From the NCBI GenBank assembly GCA_028688905.1, contig JAQTXH010000001.1, positions 973,770-1,037,769 of the forward strand: DNA of 64,000 nucleotides, written 5' to 3'. The stretch's first letter is position 1. Each line of letters opens with the position of its first letter. Made by a program: the position numbers and the translations under genes. Shown piece after piece: positions 37,270-46,353 of the stretch. The stretch is from Acidiphilium sp. (GTDB taxonomy: Bacteria; Pseudomonadota; Alphaproteobacteria; Acetobacterales; Acetobacteraceae). Below the pieces are notes generated by a model, which was not told the origin of the DNA, searched no databases, and saw only the letters and a program-made list of their open reading frames with translations.

Positions 37270-38484
37270 ATGAACAAACCGATCCCGAATTCCCTGCGCA
37301 ACCTGCCCGACGAACGGGGCCGCTTCGGCGAGTTCGGGGGGCGGTTCGTCGCCGAAACCCTAATGCCGCTGATTCTGGAACTTGAAGCCGCCTATGAGAC
37401 CGCCAAGGGCGATCCGGCGTTTCAGGCCGAATTCGACTATTACATGAAGCATTATGTCGGAAGGCCGAGTCCGATGTGGTTTGCCGAACGGCTGACCAAA
37501 AAGCTCGGCGGCGCGAAAATCTATTTCAAGCGCGACGAACTGAACCACACCGGCGCGCACAAGATCAACAATTGCATCGGCCAGATATTGCTCGCCAAGC
37601 GCATGGGCAAGACGCGGATCATCGCGGAAACCGGTGCCGGGCAGCACGGAGTTGCGACCGCGACGGTGGCCGCCTTGTTCGGCCTGCCCTGCGTGATTTA
37701 CATGGGCGCGGTCGATGTCGAGCGCCAGCAACCCAATGTGTTCCGGATGAAATTGCTGGGAGCCGAGGTGAGGCCGGTGACATCGGGGGCCGCGACCTTG
37801 AAGGATGCGATGAACGATGCGCTGCGCGACTGGGTCGCGAACGTGCGCGACACGTTCTATATCATCGGCACGGCGGCGGGGCCGCACCCTTACCCGGCCA
37901 TGGTGCGCGATTTCCAGTCGGTGATCGGCGTCGAGGCGCGGGCGCAGATGCTCGAAGCCGAGGGGCGGCTGCCGGATGTCGCGGTTGCCGCGATCGGCGG
38001 CGGGTCGAACGCGATCGGGTTGTTTCATCCGATGCTCGATGACGATGTGCGGATGATCGGGGTCGAAGCGGCCGGGCGCGGACTGGATTCGGGCGAGCAC
38101 GCGGCATCGCTGTCGCGCGGCCGGCCTGGCGTACTGCACGGCAACAAGACCTATCTGTTGCAGGATGCCGATGGCCAGATTCTCGAAGCCCATTCGATTT
38201 CGGCGGGGCTGGATTATCCCGGCGTCGGACCGGAACATTCGTACCTGCACGATATCGGCCGGGTCGAATACGTCGCGGTGACCGATGACGAAGCATTGGC
38301 GGCGTTTCAGCTCTGCTGCGCGACCGAGGGGATCATTCCCGCGCTGGAGCCGGCGCATGCTCTGGCCTACGTCGCGAAAATCGCCCCCGAGATGGCGGCG
38401 GATCAGATTATTTTGATGAATTTGTGCGGTCGGGGCGACAAGGATATTTTCACCGTCGCCAAGCATCTGGGAGAACGGCTTTGA
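37270..38484 (+). CDS. trpB: Tryptophan synthase beta chain
   Basis: 404 residues; PLP enzyme joining indole and serine. PLP Lys in '[13 protein letters not shown]', '[19 protein letters not shown]', phosphate loop '[12 protein letters not shown]', and 'GRGDKDI' near the C-terminus. Normal length. The start at 37270 follows a GGAG and matches the family N-terminus. Overlaps trpA by 4 nt. Confidence 0.97.
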   Translation: MNKPIPNSLRNLPDERGRFGEFGGRFVAETLMPLILELEAAYETAKGDPAFQAEFDYYMKHYVGRPSPMWFAERLTKKLGGAKIYFKRDELNHTGAHKINNCIGQILLAKRMGKTRIIAETGAGQHGVATATVAALFGLPCVIYMGAVDVERQQPNVFRMKLLGAEVRPVTSGAATLKDAMNDALRDWVANVRDTFYIIGTAAGPHPYPAMVRDFQSVIGVEARAQMLEAEGRLPDVAVAAIGGGSNAIGLFHPMLDDDVRMIGVEAAGRGLDSGEHAASLSRGRPGVLHGNKTYLLQDADGQILEAHSISAGLDYPGVGPEHSYLHDIGRVEYVAVTDDEALAAFQLCCATEGIIPALEPAHALAYVAKIAPEMAADQIILMNLCGRGDKDIFTVAKHLGERL

Positions 38485-39326
38485 ACCGGATTGCCGCGAC
38501 TTTCGCACGGTTGAAGGCCGAAGGGCGGGCCGGGCTGATCACTTTTGTCGAGGCGTTCGATCCGGACCGGGCGACCTCGGCGGCCTTGCTCGCCGGCATG
38601 GCGGCGCGCGGTGCCGATATCATCGAGATCGGGATGCCGTTCTCTGATCCGATGGCCGATGGCCCGACCATCCAGCTTGCCGGGCGGCGGGCGCTGCACG
38701 CCGGCGCGACCGTTGCGGGCACGCTCGACCTGGTTCGGGAATTCCGCGCCGGCAACGACACCCTGCCGCTGGTTCTCATGGGGTATCTCAACCCAATTTT
38801 ATCCTACGGTATCGAGCGGTTTGCGGCGGACGCCGCGCGGTTCGGCGTCGATGGCGTGATCGTGGTCGATCTGCCGACCGAAGAGAGTGACATGATGCTG
38901 CCCAGCCTGCGGGCGAACCGGATCGACCTGATCCGGCTGGTGGCACCCACCACGTCCGATGAGCGGTTGCCTGTGGTGCTGAAGGAGTCATCGGGGTTTG
39001 TGTATTACGTGTCGATCACCGGCATCACCGGTACGCGCACCGCCTCGGCCGATGATTTGGCGCGCGACATTCCCCGGCTACGGCGCGCGACGGATTTGCC
39101 GATTGCAGTGGGGTTTGGCGTGCGCACGCCTGAACAAGCGGCAATCGTGGCGCAATATGCCGATGCGGCGGTGGTGGCTTCGGCGCTGATCGATCGGATG
39201 GCGGCGGGGTTGGATGGCAACGGGCATGCATCACCGGCTCTGATCGGGCAGGTGCTCGACGATGTTTCGGCTTTGGCGGCGGCGATGCGTTTGGAGCCGC
39301 GAGTGGCTTACGCATCATTGGCATGA
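38481..39326 (+). CDS. trpA: Tryptophan synthase alpha chain
   Basis: 281 residues; cleaves indole-3-glycerol phosphate and channels indole to TrpB. Catalytic Glu in '[19 protein letters not shown]', '[12 protein letters not shown]', 'VDLPTEES', and '[10 protein letters not shown]'. The TTG start overlaps the trpB stop. No accD or folC follows, unlike many alphaproteobacteria. Confidence 0.97.
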   Translation: MNRIAATFARLKAEGRAGLITFVEAFDPDRATSAALLAGMAARGADIIEIGMPFSDPMADGPTIQLAGRRALHAGATVAGTLDLVREFRAGNDTLPLVLMGYLNPILSYGIERFAADAARFGVDGVIVVDLPTEESDMMLPSLRANRIDLIRLVAPTTSDERLPVVLKESSGFVYYVSITGITGTRTASADDLARDIPRLRRATDLPIAVGFGVRTPEQAAIVAQYADAAVVASALIDRMAAGLDGNGHASPALIGQVLDDVSALAAAMRLEPRVAYASLA

Positions 39327-39416
39327 TAACGCCGCAGTAGCCGGGCAAAAATCGGCGCGCTTGCCGCCCTGTCGATCGTCGATAGTGTAGCGATACTGCG
39401 GGACGATGAGGTTTCG

Positions 39417-40076
39417 ATGCGCGTTGCGATCTATTATGCCCCGGAGGACGATGATCCTCTCTGGGGTGCCGGTATCGCTTGGCTCGGGCGCGATCCGGCG
39501 CGCGATGCTTCCGTGGCGCAGCCCGATCATCCGGGTATTGCGGACGCGACCGCGTCACCCCGGCGTTATGGATTTCATGCCACGCTGAAACCACCCATGG
39601 AACCTGCGCAGGGGCTGGGGCCGTTGCTCGATGATGTGCGTGAACTGGCGGCTGGGTTGTCGCCCTTCGCGGCACCGGCCTTTACGGTTGGCCGAATCGA
39701 CGGGTTTCTGGCCATTGTCGAGGCCACACCGTCCGCCGCATTGCACGCGCTGGCCGATACGTGTGTATCAGTGCTCGATCATCACCGAGTCGCCGAGCCG
39801 GCAGCGGTGCAGGCGCGCCGTGCCGAAGGGCTTGACCCGACTGGCAAGGTCTATCTGGAGCGGTTCGGCTACCCCTATGTGATGGATCGCTGGCGCTTTC
39901 ACATGACGCTCAGCGAGCGCCTGAAAGTGCCGCATGAGCTTGAGGATGCCGCGCGCCGCCACTTTGCCCCGGCCTGTGCGTCCGCCAGGGTGATCGGCGG
40001 CATTGCCCTTTTCATCGAACCGGAACCGGGAGCGCCGTTCCACCTTGCCAAGCGGTTTTACTTCGGAAGACCGTAG
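39417..40076 (+). CDS. DUF1045 2H-phosphoesterase-like protein
   Basis: 219 residues with two HxT motifs of the 2H phosphoesterase fold: 'YGFHATLKPPM' and 'WRFHMTLSERL'. DUF1045 proteins are often named phosphonate metabolism-associated because some occur in phn operons (PhnN-linked). No phn gene lies nearby, so the substrate here is open. Monocistronic, followed by tRNA-Lys on the other strand. Confidence 0.88.
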   Translation: MRVAIYYAPEDDDPLWGAGIAWLGRDPARDASVAQPDHPGIADATASPRRYGFHATLKPPMEPAQGLGPLLDDVRELAAGLSPFAAPAFTVGRIDGFLAIVEATPSAALHALADTCVSVLDHHRVAEPAAVQARRAEGLDPTGKVYLERFGYPYVMDRWRFHMTLSERLKVPHELEDAARRHFAPACASARVIGGIALFIEPEPGAPFHLAKRFYFGRP

Positions 40077-40094
40077 AGCAAGAGAAAATTGTTT

Positions 40095-40170
40095 TGGTGA
40101 GCCCGGAGGGAATCGAACCCTCGACCCCAAGATTAAAAGTCTCGTGCTCTACCAGCTGAGCTACAGGCTC
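40095..40170 (-). tRNA. tRNA-Lys (anticodon TTT)
   Basis: Read on the minus strand: 7-bp acceptor stem GAGCCTG/CGGGCTC (one G-T), D-arm GTAGCTCAGCTGGTAGAGC, anticodon loop ACTTTTAAT, T-arm GAGGGTTCGATTCCCTC, discriminator A and encoded CCA. Length 76 nt. Confidence 0.97.
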
Positions 40171-40185
40171 TCACCAAAACCGTCG

Positions 40186-40212
40186 CCCGCCGGAAAGACC
40201 AATTCCGGCGGG
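40186..40212. terminator. Hairpin terminator between tRNA-Lys and the cyclophilin gene
   Basis: Perfect 10-bp stem CCCGCCGGAA / TTCCGGCGGG with loop AGACCAA, then TTT on the plus side. On the minus strand it follows the cyclophilin stop and precedes the tRNA. Confidence 0.75.
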
Positions 40213-40244
40213 TTTCGTCAAGTGCCGTTAATGGATGGCTGCGA

Positions 40245-40796
40245 TTACGCGGCAAGTTCCATCTTGATGATTTTGGTCGGATCGGTCACGCGCCCGCTCT
40301 GGCCCTGGCCTTTTTTGATCTGATCGACAAATTCCATGCCCTCGGTAACCTGGCCGAACAAAGTATATTTATCGTCAAGGAAGGTTGCCGGCGCGAAGCA
40401 GATGAAAAACTGGCTGTTGCCGCTGTTGGGATCGTTGGTGCGGGCCATGCCGAGTGTGCCGGTCAAGAAGCTGGCCTCGGTGGTGAATTCGGCGGGTACA
40501 TTGGGCAGGTTGCTGCCGCCGGAGCCGGTGTTGGAGGGATCACCGGTCTGCGCCATGAACCCCGCGATCACCCGGAAGAATTCGCAGCCATTGTAAAATC
40601 CCTGCCCGGTCAGCGTTTTGATCTGCGCGACGGTTTTTGGGGCCAGATCGGGGCGCAGCACGATGGTGACGCGACCGAACGGCAGGGTCAGATAGATGGT
40701 GTTGGTCAAGTCGGCGGCGGCGGCGGTATCGGACATGAGGACTCCAGCAAGTGGTGAAGCCGCGGCGGCGGCAAGGATAGTACGACGTGTTATCAT
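40245..40796 (-). CDS. Peptidyl-prolyl cis-trans isomerase (cyclophilin), exported
   Basis: 183 residues. N-terminal twin-Arg leader ([18 protein letters not shown]...AAAA) suggests Tat or Sec export. Cyclophilin core: 'GCEFFRVIAGFMAQTGDP', 'GTLGMARTNDPNSGNSQFFI', 'YTLFGQVTEGMEFVD'. It accelerates proline isomerisation, here probably in the periplasm. ATG overlaps the coaD stop. Confidence 0.93.
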   Translation of the reverse strand: MITRRTILAAAAASPLAGVLMSDTAAAADLTNTIYLTLPFGRVTIVLRPDLAPKTVAQIKTLTGQGFYNGCEFFRVIAGFMAQTGDPSNTGSGGSNLPNVPAEFTTEASFLTGTLGMARTNDPNSGNSQFFICFAPATFLDDKYTLFGQVTEGMEFVDQIKKGQGQSGRVTDPTKIIKMELAA

Positions 40797-41305
40797 GTTG
40801 TTCTGCCAACCCTGCGAAGGGTTCTCTCCATAGTCAGTTGCGGAACGAAACTCGATATGTCCCCGCCTAGCTTGGCGATTTCCTTGACGAAGCGCGATGA
40901 GATGAACTGATGCCGTTCGCTCGCCATCAAAAAAATAGTCTCGATCGAATGATCGAGACGGGCATTCATACCGGCCATCTGGAACTCGTAGTCGAAGTCC
41001 GAGACCGCACGCAAGCCACGCACGATCACATGCGCACCAATTTCCTGCGCGAAGCCGATCAACAGCGTCTCGAAAGGGCGGACCTCAATGATGGTGCCGG
41101 TGCGGGCGGCGATCGGTTTGACCTCGGCGCACACGAGTTCAACCCGCTCGTCGCTTGGGAACAGCGGCCCCTTGCCGACGTTGCCCGCCACCCCGATCAC
41201 CAGCCTGGCGCAAAGCGTTGCGGCGCGGTTGATGATGTCGAGATGTCCGTTGGTGATCGGGTCGAACGTGCCGGGGTATAACCCGGTCAGCGCCCGCTCA
41301 CGCAC
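40793..41305 (-). CDS. coaD: Phosphopantetheine adenylyltransferase
   Basis: Penultimate step of CoA synthesis. Nucleotidyltransferase TxGH motif in '[18 protein letters not shown]', '[18 protein letters not shown]', and '[15 protein letters not shown]'. Start taken as GTG 41305 (about 170 residues, fitting the family), overlapping the gyrA stop by 8 nt. An upstream ATG at 41347 would add 14 residues inside gyrA. Confidence 0.95.
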   Translation of the reverse strand: MRERALTGLYPGTFDPITNGHLDIINRAATLCARLVIGVAGNVGKGPLFPSDERVELVCAEVKPIAARTGTIIEVRPFETLLIGFAQEIGAHVIVRGLRAVSDFDYEFQMAGMNARLDHSIETIFLMASERHQFISSRFVKEIAKLGGDISSFVPQLTMERTLRRVGRTT

Positions 41306-44060
41306 TGGTTGCGCCCTCGGGGGGGGCTTGGTCGCCACCGTTATCATTGGTCCCCTCGTCGGTGCCGTCGTCGATTACCGGGAACACGCTGGTCACCTGC
41401 TCGTCCTTGTCGACCCGCACCAGTGTTACCCCCATCGCCTGCCGGCCAGTGATCCGCACCTGATCGATCGGCGCGCGGATCAGCTTGCCCTGATCGGTGA
41501 CCAGCATGATGTCATCTCCCGCGCGCACCGGGAAGCTCGCGACGACCGCTTTTCCGTTGCGGGCGGCAAGCGCGATGTTGGTGATCCCCTGCCCGCCTCT
41601 GCCGGTGACGCGATATTCATAGGCCGAGGAGCGCTTGCCGAAGCCGCCCGTCGTGACCGTAAGCAGCATGTCCTCGGATTCGGTGAGTTGAGCGGTTCGT
41701 TCCGGTGCCAAAGTGATATCGGCGGCGACTTCGTCAGACTCGACCGCCTCCAATTCGGCCTCCTCGCCGTTTCGCCGTTGGGCGGCTGCAAGTTTGAGAT
41801 AGGCGGCGCGCTCCTCGACGGTTGCCTCGACATGGCGGAGCACCGAGAGCGAGATCACTTCGTCGTCCTTGCCCAGCCGGATGCCGCGCACGCCGTTGGA
41901 ATCCCGCCCGGCAAACACCCGCAGCGTGTCATCGGTAATCTGGAACCGGATGCAGCGGGCGAGACGGGTAGCAAGGAAAACATCGTCGCCCTCGCGGCAG
42001 GTGGCGACGCCGACCAGATGGTCGCCCTCGTCCAGCTTCATCGCGATCAGGCCAGAGGACCGCACGTTGCGGAAATCGGCCAGCCGGTTGCGCCGGACAT
42101 TGCCCGAGGCGGTGGCGAACACCAGGTGCAGATCGTTCCACAGGCTTTCATCCTGCGGCAACGGCAGCACGGTGGTGACAGCATCGCCGTTGAGTTCGGG
42201 CAGGATGTTCACGATCGCACGGCCCTTAGCGGCGGGAGCGGATTCCGGCAGGCGCCAGACTTTCTCGCGAAACACCTTGCCGCCCTGGCTGAAAAACAGC
42301 ACGAACTGATGGGTGTGGGCGTTGAAACTGCGGGTGATCACATCATCGCCACGCATCGAAGCCGCCGCCCTGCCCCGCCCGCCGCGATTCTGCGCCCGAA
42401 AGGCTTCCAGTGGTGTGCGCTTGATGAAACCATCGCGCGTCATGGTGACGACCATCTGCCCTGGCTCGATCAGACTCTCGTCATCCTGATCGGCGACGTT
42501 GTCCTCGATGCTGGTCCGCCGCGGCGAGCCGATTCGCGCACACACTGCGATCAGTTCCTCGCGCATCACTTCCAGCCGGCGCGGTCGTGAACCGATAATC
42601 GCGAGCAGTTCACCGATCTTTTCGCCGACCTCGCGCAATTCCGCCTGGATCTTGTCGCGCTCCAGTCCGGTCAGGCGTTGCAGGCGCAGTTCCAATATGC
42701 CGCGCGCCTGCGCTTCGGTGAGACGGACGGTGCCGGACTCGGTGACCTGATTGCCATGATCATCGATCAGGGCAAGCAGCGGCAGCACATCGCCGGCCGG
42801 CCAGTCCCGCGCCATCAGGCCCACGCGCGCAGCCGCGGCATCAGGGGCGGCGCGGATCAGGGCGATCACCGCATCGATATTGGCGACTGCGATGCCGAGA
42901 CCGACCAAAAGATGCGCCCGGTCACGCGCCTTGTTCAGGTCGAACCGGGCGCGGCGGAGGATGACATCCTCGCGGAAGGTGATGAAGCAGTCGAGCGCGT
43001 CGCGCAGACCCAACTGGCGCGGCCGTCCGCCATCGAGTGCCAGCATGTTGATGGCAAACCCGGCCTGCAACTGGGTGAAGCGATAGAGCTGGTTCAGAAC
43101 GACCTCGGGTGTGGCGTCGCGCTTGAGTTCGACCACCATGCGCATGCCATCGCGGTCGCTCTCGTCACGCAGATCGGAAATGCCTTCGACTTCCTTGTTG
43201 CGCACCAGATCGGCAATGCGTTCGAGCAGGGTGGCCTTGTTCACCTGATACGGCAGTTCGCTGACCACGATGGCAAGACGGTCCTTGCGGATCTCCTCGA
43301 TCGTGGCGCGTGCCCGCACCACGATCGACCCACGCCCGGTTTCAAATGCACTGCGGATGCCGGCACGGCCAAGAATCATCGCCCCCGTGGGGAAATCCGG
43401 GCCGGGAACGATCTTCATCAGATCATCGAGCGTCGCCTCGGGATGTCCCAGCAGATGCAGCGTGGCGTCGATGATCTCGGTCGGGTTGTGCGGTGGAATA
43501 TTGGTGGCCATGCCGACCGCGATGCCGTTGGCACCATTGACCAGCAGGTTGGGATAGGACGCCGGCAGCACGCGGGGTTCGGTATCGGATTCATCGTAGG
43601 TGGGCTGGAAATCGACGGTATCGCGGTCGATATCGGTGAGGAGCGCCATCGCGGCGTCGGCGAGGCGCGCTTCGGTATAACGCATCGCCGCCGGCGGATC
43701 GCCATCGACGGAGCCGAAATTGCCCTGGCCGTCGATCAGCGGCACCCGCATCGAAAAACTCTGGGCCATGCGCACCGCGGCGTCATAAATCGCGGAATCG
43801 CCGTGCGGATGGTATTTACCCATGACCTCGCCGACCATGCGGGCGGATTTCCGGTAGGGTTTGTCTGGCGTGTTGCCCGATTCGGCCATCGCATACAAAA
43901 TGCGTCGATGCACGGGTTTCAGCCCGTCCCGGGCGTCTGGCAGGGCGCGCGAAACGATGACGGACATCGCATAATCGAGGTAGGAGCGGCGCATCTCCTG
44001 CTCGATGGTCACGGGTGAAAGCCCGCGCGGGCCTTCGGTCTGGTCGGTCTGATCGGTCAT
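41298..44060 (-). CDS. gyrA: DNA gyrase subunit A
   Basis: 920 residues. Catalytic Tyr in '[12 protein letters not shown]', QRDR '[17 protein letters not shown]' with Ser and Asp at the Ser83/Asp87 equivalents (fluoroquinolone-sensitive type), and C-terminal beta-pinwheel blades including the GyrA box 'QNRGGRGR'. The C-terminal tail is extended and acidic. It is the core gene directly upstream of, and divergent from, the sMMO cluster, so the cluster sits at a gyrA flank. Confidence 0.97.
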   Translation of the reverse strand: MTDQTDQTEGPRGLSPVTIEQEMRRSYLDYAMSVIVSRALPDARDGLKPVHRRILYAMAESGNTPDKPYRKSARMVGEVMGKYHPHGDSAIYDAAVRMAQSFSMRVPLIDGQGNFGSVDGDPPAAMRYTEARLADAAMALLTDIDRDTVDFQPTYDESDTEPRVLPASYPNLLVNGANGIAVGMATNIPPHNPTEIIDATLHLLGHPEATLDDLMKIVPGPDFPTGAMILGRAGIRSAFETGRGSIVVRARATIEEIRKDRLAIVVSELPYQVNKATLLERIADLVRNKEVEGISDLRDESDRDGMRMVVELKRDATPEVVLNQLYRFTQLQAGFAINMLALDGGRPRQLGLRDALDCFITFREDVILRRARFDLNKARDRAHLLVGLGIAVANIDAVIALIRAAPDAAAARVGLMARDWPAGDVLPLLALIDDHGNQVTESGTVRLTEAQARGILELRLQRLTGLERDKIQAELREVGEKIGELLAIIGSRPRRLEVMREELIAVCARIGSPRRTSIEDNVADQDDESLIEPGQMVVTMTRDGFIKRTPLEAFRAQNRGGRGRAAASMRGDDVITRSFNAHTHQFVLFFSQGGKVFREKVWRLPESAPAAKGRAIVNILPELNGDAVTTVLPLPQDESLWNDLHLVFATASGNVRRNRLADFRNVRSSGLIAMKLDEGDHLVGVATCREGDDVFLATRLARCIRFQITDDTLRVFAGRDSNGVRGIRLGKDDEVISLSVLRHVEATVEERAAYLKLAAAQRRNGEEAELEAVESDEVAADITLAPERTAQLTESEDMLLTVTTGGFGKRSSAYEYRVTGRGGQGITNIALAARNGKAVVASFPVRAGDDIMLVTDQGKLIRAPIDQVRITGRQAMGVTLVRVDKDEQVTSVFPVIDDGTDEGTNDNGGDQAPPEGATSA

Positions 44061-44130
44061 GAAGATATCATACCATTAGTGCTGCGTCGCTGCGAGAGAC
44101 CCCGGGATGCAGCATTCCGCGTGGTGCAGA

Positions 44131-44170
44131 TTGTCCCGATCTCATGAGTGTCACGCTTCATCTGGGACAA
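44131..44170. promoter_or_regulatory. Inverted repeat upstream of the sMMO promoter (candidate activator site)
   Basis: TTGTCCC (44131-44137) and GGGACAA (44164-44170), 26 nt apart, centred ~70 bp upstream of the -24 element, the usual location for a sigma-54 enhancer-binding protein. A second small repeat GGGA/TCCC lies at 44187-44199. The binding protein is unknown. Confidence 0.5.
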
Positions 44171-44219
44171 ATTGACCCAATGAACCGGGAAAATCTCCCA
44201 AAATTCAGGCGCTACGGTG

Positions 44220-44235
44220 TGGCACGGTTTTTGCT
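44220..44235 (+). promoter_or_regulatory. Sigma-54 (-24/-12) promoter of the sMMO operon
   Basis: TGGCAC-GGTTT-TTGCT is a full match to TGGCAC-N5-TTGCW with GG to GC spacing of 10 nt. Predicted start near 44246, giving a leader of about 417 nt before mmoX. Known precedent: mmoX of methanotrophs and bmoX of Thauera are sigma-54 dependent. The interval 44061-44662 otherwise holds A+T-rich leader sequence without a supported gene. Confidence 0.85.
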
Positions 44236-44531
44236 ATCCAGATCAGTGCGAACTGACCTGCGCCAAATGTGGGTCTTGCAAAACAAAAGGTGGCCCGAGG
44301 GAGGTGCCGAAAACAATATATGATTAATGATCTACCCGATTTGAACGCGGTGGAGTGGAATCGCATGATTACGCGCGATGTGCATGACCGCCTATATAAG
44401 AATTGCATAAGATAAACGTGAAATTCATTCGAAATATACAATATATTATGTTGCTTAATATCATTTTATGTATTTTTTGGATTGCAGAATCAGGACAACA
44501 AGAGTACTCATGATAGTGTTATCTCCGCTAA

Positions 44532-44567
44532 CCTCCATGTATGTGGCGTGAGCATCAGACATGGAGG
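44532..44567 (+). promoter_or_regulatory. Hairpin in the mmoX leader
   Basis: Perfect 9-bp inverted repeat CCTCCATGT / ACATGGAGG with an 18-nt loop. The right arm holds a GGAGG and an in-frame ATG (44561), so the structure could mask an alternative start 34 codons upstream of the true mmoX start, or act in mRNA stability. Confidence 0.55.
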
Positions 44568-44662
44568 AATTGATATCTACGCCGGATCGAATCACTCACA
44601 ATGTGCAAGTTCGGTCGCAGCTTCGAGTTAGCCAAGAAACCTTTGGGAAAGGAGTAAATGTC

Positions 44663-46240
44663 ATGGCGTTAAGCGCCGCTACTACCGCAGCAACTGAAGC
44701 TTTAAAGGTCAATCGTGCTCCTACGGGTGTGAATCCGCAGGAAGTGCATCGTTGGATGCAAAGCTTCAACTGGGACTTCGCCAAAAATCGGACCAAGTAT
44801 CCGACGAAATACCACATGGCGAATGATACCAAGGAACAGTTCAAGATCATCGCCAAAGAATATGCCCGGATGGAAGCCATTAAGGATGAACGGCAATTCG
44901 GGACGCTTCTCGATGGCCTTTCGCGCCTTGGTGCCGGAAATCGGATGCATCCGAAGTGGGGCGAGACTATGAAGGTCGCCTCGAATTTTCTGGAGGTCGG
45001 CGAATACAACGCGATTGCAGCCGCTGCCATGCTTTGGGACTCGGCGACGGCTTCGGAGCAGAAGAACGGATATCTCGCACAGGTGATGGACGAAATTCGC
45101 CATACCCACCAGTGCGCGTTCATCAACCACTTCTACTCCAAGCACTATCACGATCCGGCGGGCCACAACGATGCGCGTCGGACTCGCGCAATCGGGCCGC
45201 TCTGGAAGGGCATGAAGCGCGTGTTCGCTGATGGCTTCATTTCAGGTGACGCCGTTGAGTGCTCGGTCAATCTGCAGCTGGTCGGCGAGGCTTGCTTTAC
45301 CAACCCGCTTATCGTTGCCGTTACCGAATGGGCCTCGGCCAATGGCGACGAAATCACGCCGAGCGTCTTCCTCTCCATCGAAACCGACGAACTGCGTCAC
45401 ATGGCGAACGGCTACCAGACGGTAGTGTCGATTGCCCATGATCCGGCTTCGTCCAAATACCTGAACACCGACTTGAACAACGCGTTCTGGACCCAGCAGA
45501 AGTACTTCACGCCGGTTCTTGGTATGCTTTTCGAATATGGTTCGAAGTATAAGGTCGAGCCTTGGGTTAAGACCTGGAACCGTTGGGTGTACGAGGATTG
45601 GGGTGGAATCTGGATCGGCCGCCTCGGCAAATTCGGCGTGCAGTCACCTCCCTCGCTGAAAGACGCCAAGCAGGATGCCTATTGGGCGCATCACGATCTG
45701 TTCCTGCTTGCTTATGCGCTGTGGCCAACCGGCTTCTTCCGTCTGGCTCTGCCGGACGAGGAAGAGATGCAGTGGTTCGAAGCCAACTATCCGGGTTGGT
45801 ATGACCACTACGGCAAGATCCTGAACGAGTGGCGTGCCCTTGGCTGCGAAGATCCGAGCAGCAAGTTCATCCCGATCCAGTGGCTCGAGAAGAATGGTCA
45901 CAAGGTCTACGTCGATCGTGTCTCGCAGGTGCCTTTCTGCCCGAGCCTTGCAAAGAGCACGAACACCTTGCGCATCCACGAATACAACAACCAGTTGCAT
46001 TCGTTCAGCGATGACTGGGGCGAACGCATGTGGCTTACGGAGCCGGAACGCTATGAATGCCAGAGTGTGTTCGAGCAGTACGCGGGCCGCGAAATTTCCG
46101 AAGTCGTTGTCGAAGGGCACGGCGTGCGTGCCGACGGCAAGACGCTGATCGGACAACCTCACGTGCGGGGCGACAAGCTCTGGACGGTCGAGGATCTCCG
46201 GGCAGCCGGTTGCGTATTCAGCGATCCTTTGCGGAATTGA
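44663..46240 (+). CDS. mmoX: Soluble methane monooxygenase hydroxylase alpha subunit
   Basis: 525 residues; catalytic subunit of the (alpha-beta-gamma)2 hydroxylase that oxidises methane to methanol at a diiron centre. The start at 44663, behind AAAGGAG, gives residue numbers that coincide with Methylococcus MmoX: ligands Glu114, Glu144, His147, Glu209, Glu243 and His246. Gate/cavity residues Leu110, Asn116, Cys151 and Phe282 are all of sMMO type. Butane monooxygenases instead have Gly, Thr and Leu at the last three (from published BMO mutagenesis, as recalled). One departure is Phe324 where sMMO has Tyr. The longer frame from 44561 adds 34 residues unlike the family. First gene of a sigma-54 driven operon. 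Confidence 0.98.
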   Translation: MALSAATTAATEALKVNRAPTGVNPQEVHRWMQSFNWDFAKNRTKYPTKYHMANDTKEQFKIIAKEYARMEAIKDERQFGTLLDGLSRLGAGNRMHPKWGETMKVASNFLEVGEYNAIAAAAMLWDSATASEQKNGYLAQVMDEIRHTHQCAFINHFYSKHYHDPAGHNDARRTRAIGPLWKGMKRVFADGFISGDAVECSVNLQLVGEACFTNPLIVAVTEWASANGDEITPSVFLSIETDELRHMANGYQTVVSIAHDPASSKYLNTDLNNAFWTQQKYFTPVLGMLFEYGSKYKVEPWVKTWNRWVYEDWGGIWIGRLGKFGVQSPPSLKDAKQDAYWAHHDLFLLAYALWPTGFFRLALPDEEEMQWFEANYPGWYDHYGKILNEWRALGCEDPSSKFIPIQWLEKNGHKVYVDRVSQVPFCPSLAKSTNTLRIHEYNNQLHSFSDDWGERMWLTEPERYECQSVFEQYAGREISEVVVEGHGVRADGKTLIGQPHVRGDKLWTVEDLRAAGCVFSDPLRN

Positions 46241-46249
46241 TCTAAATAG

Positions 46250-46276
46250 GCGGGGTGGAGCTTGCCTTCACCCCGC
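46250..46276 (+). terminator. Hairpin between mmoX and mmoY
   Basis: GCGGGGTG (46250-46257) and CACCCCGC (46269-46276), a perfect 8-bp G+C stem with an 11-nt loop followed by TACTTTT. It begins 10 nt after the mmoX stop. It may be a partial terminator or a 3'-stabilising structure giving excess mmoX mRNA. A TATAAC (46310-46315) before mmoY could be a weak -10; no convincing -35 is seen. Confidence 0.7.
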
Positions 46277-46353
46277 TACTTTTCGCTCATACCATTAACA
46301 TACGGCCCATATAACTGGTCGAGGTGACTGGGGAGGGGCCGCAGGAGGAAACG

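Noticed and set aside
37360-38508. 382-residue minus-strand frame
   Set aside because: Antisense to trpB, whose motifs are unmistakable.
41088-42590. 500-residue plus-strand frame
   Set aside because: It is the antisense shadow of gyrA/coaD; G+C-rich codon bias keeps the opposite frame open.
42678-44018. 446-residue plus-strand frame
   Set aside because: Antisense to the gyrA N-terminal half, which is clearly coding.
44561-44662. N-terminal 34-residue extension of MmoX
   Set aside because: The residues do not resemble any MmoX; the ATG at 44663 has a good AAAGGAG and gives exact family numbering of ligands.
44663-46240. mmoX as a butane or propane monooxygenase subunit
   Set aside because: Residues at sMMO positions 116, 151 and 282 are Asn, Cys and Phe, as in methane enzymes; only Phe324 leans the other way.
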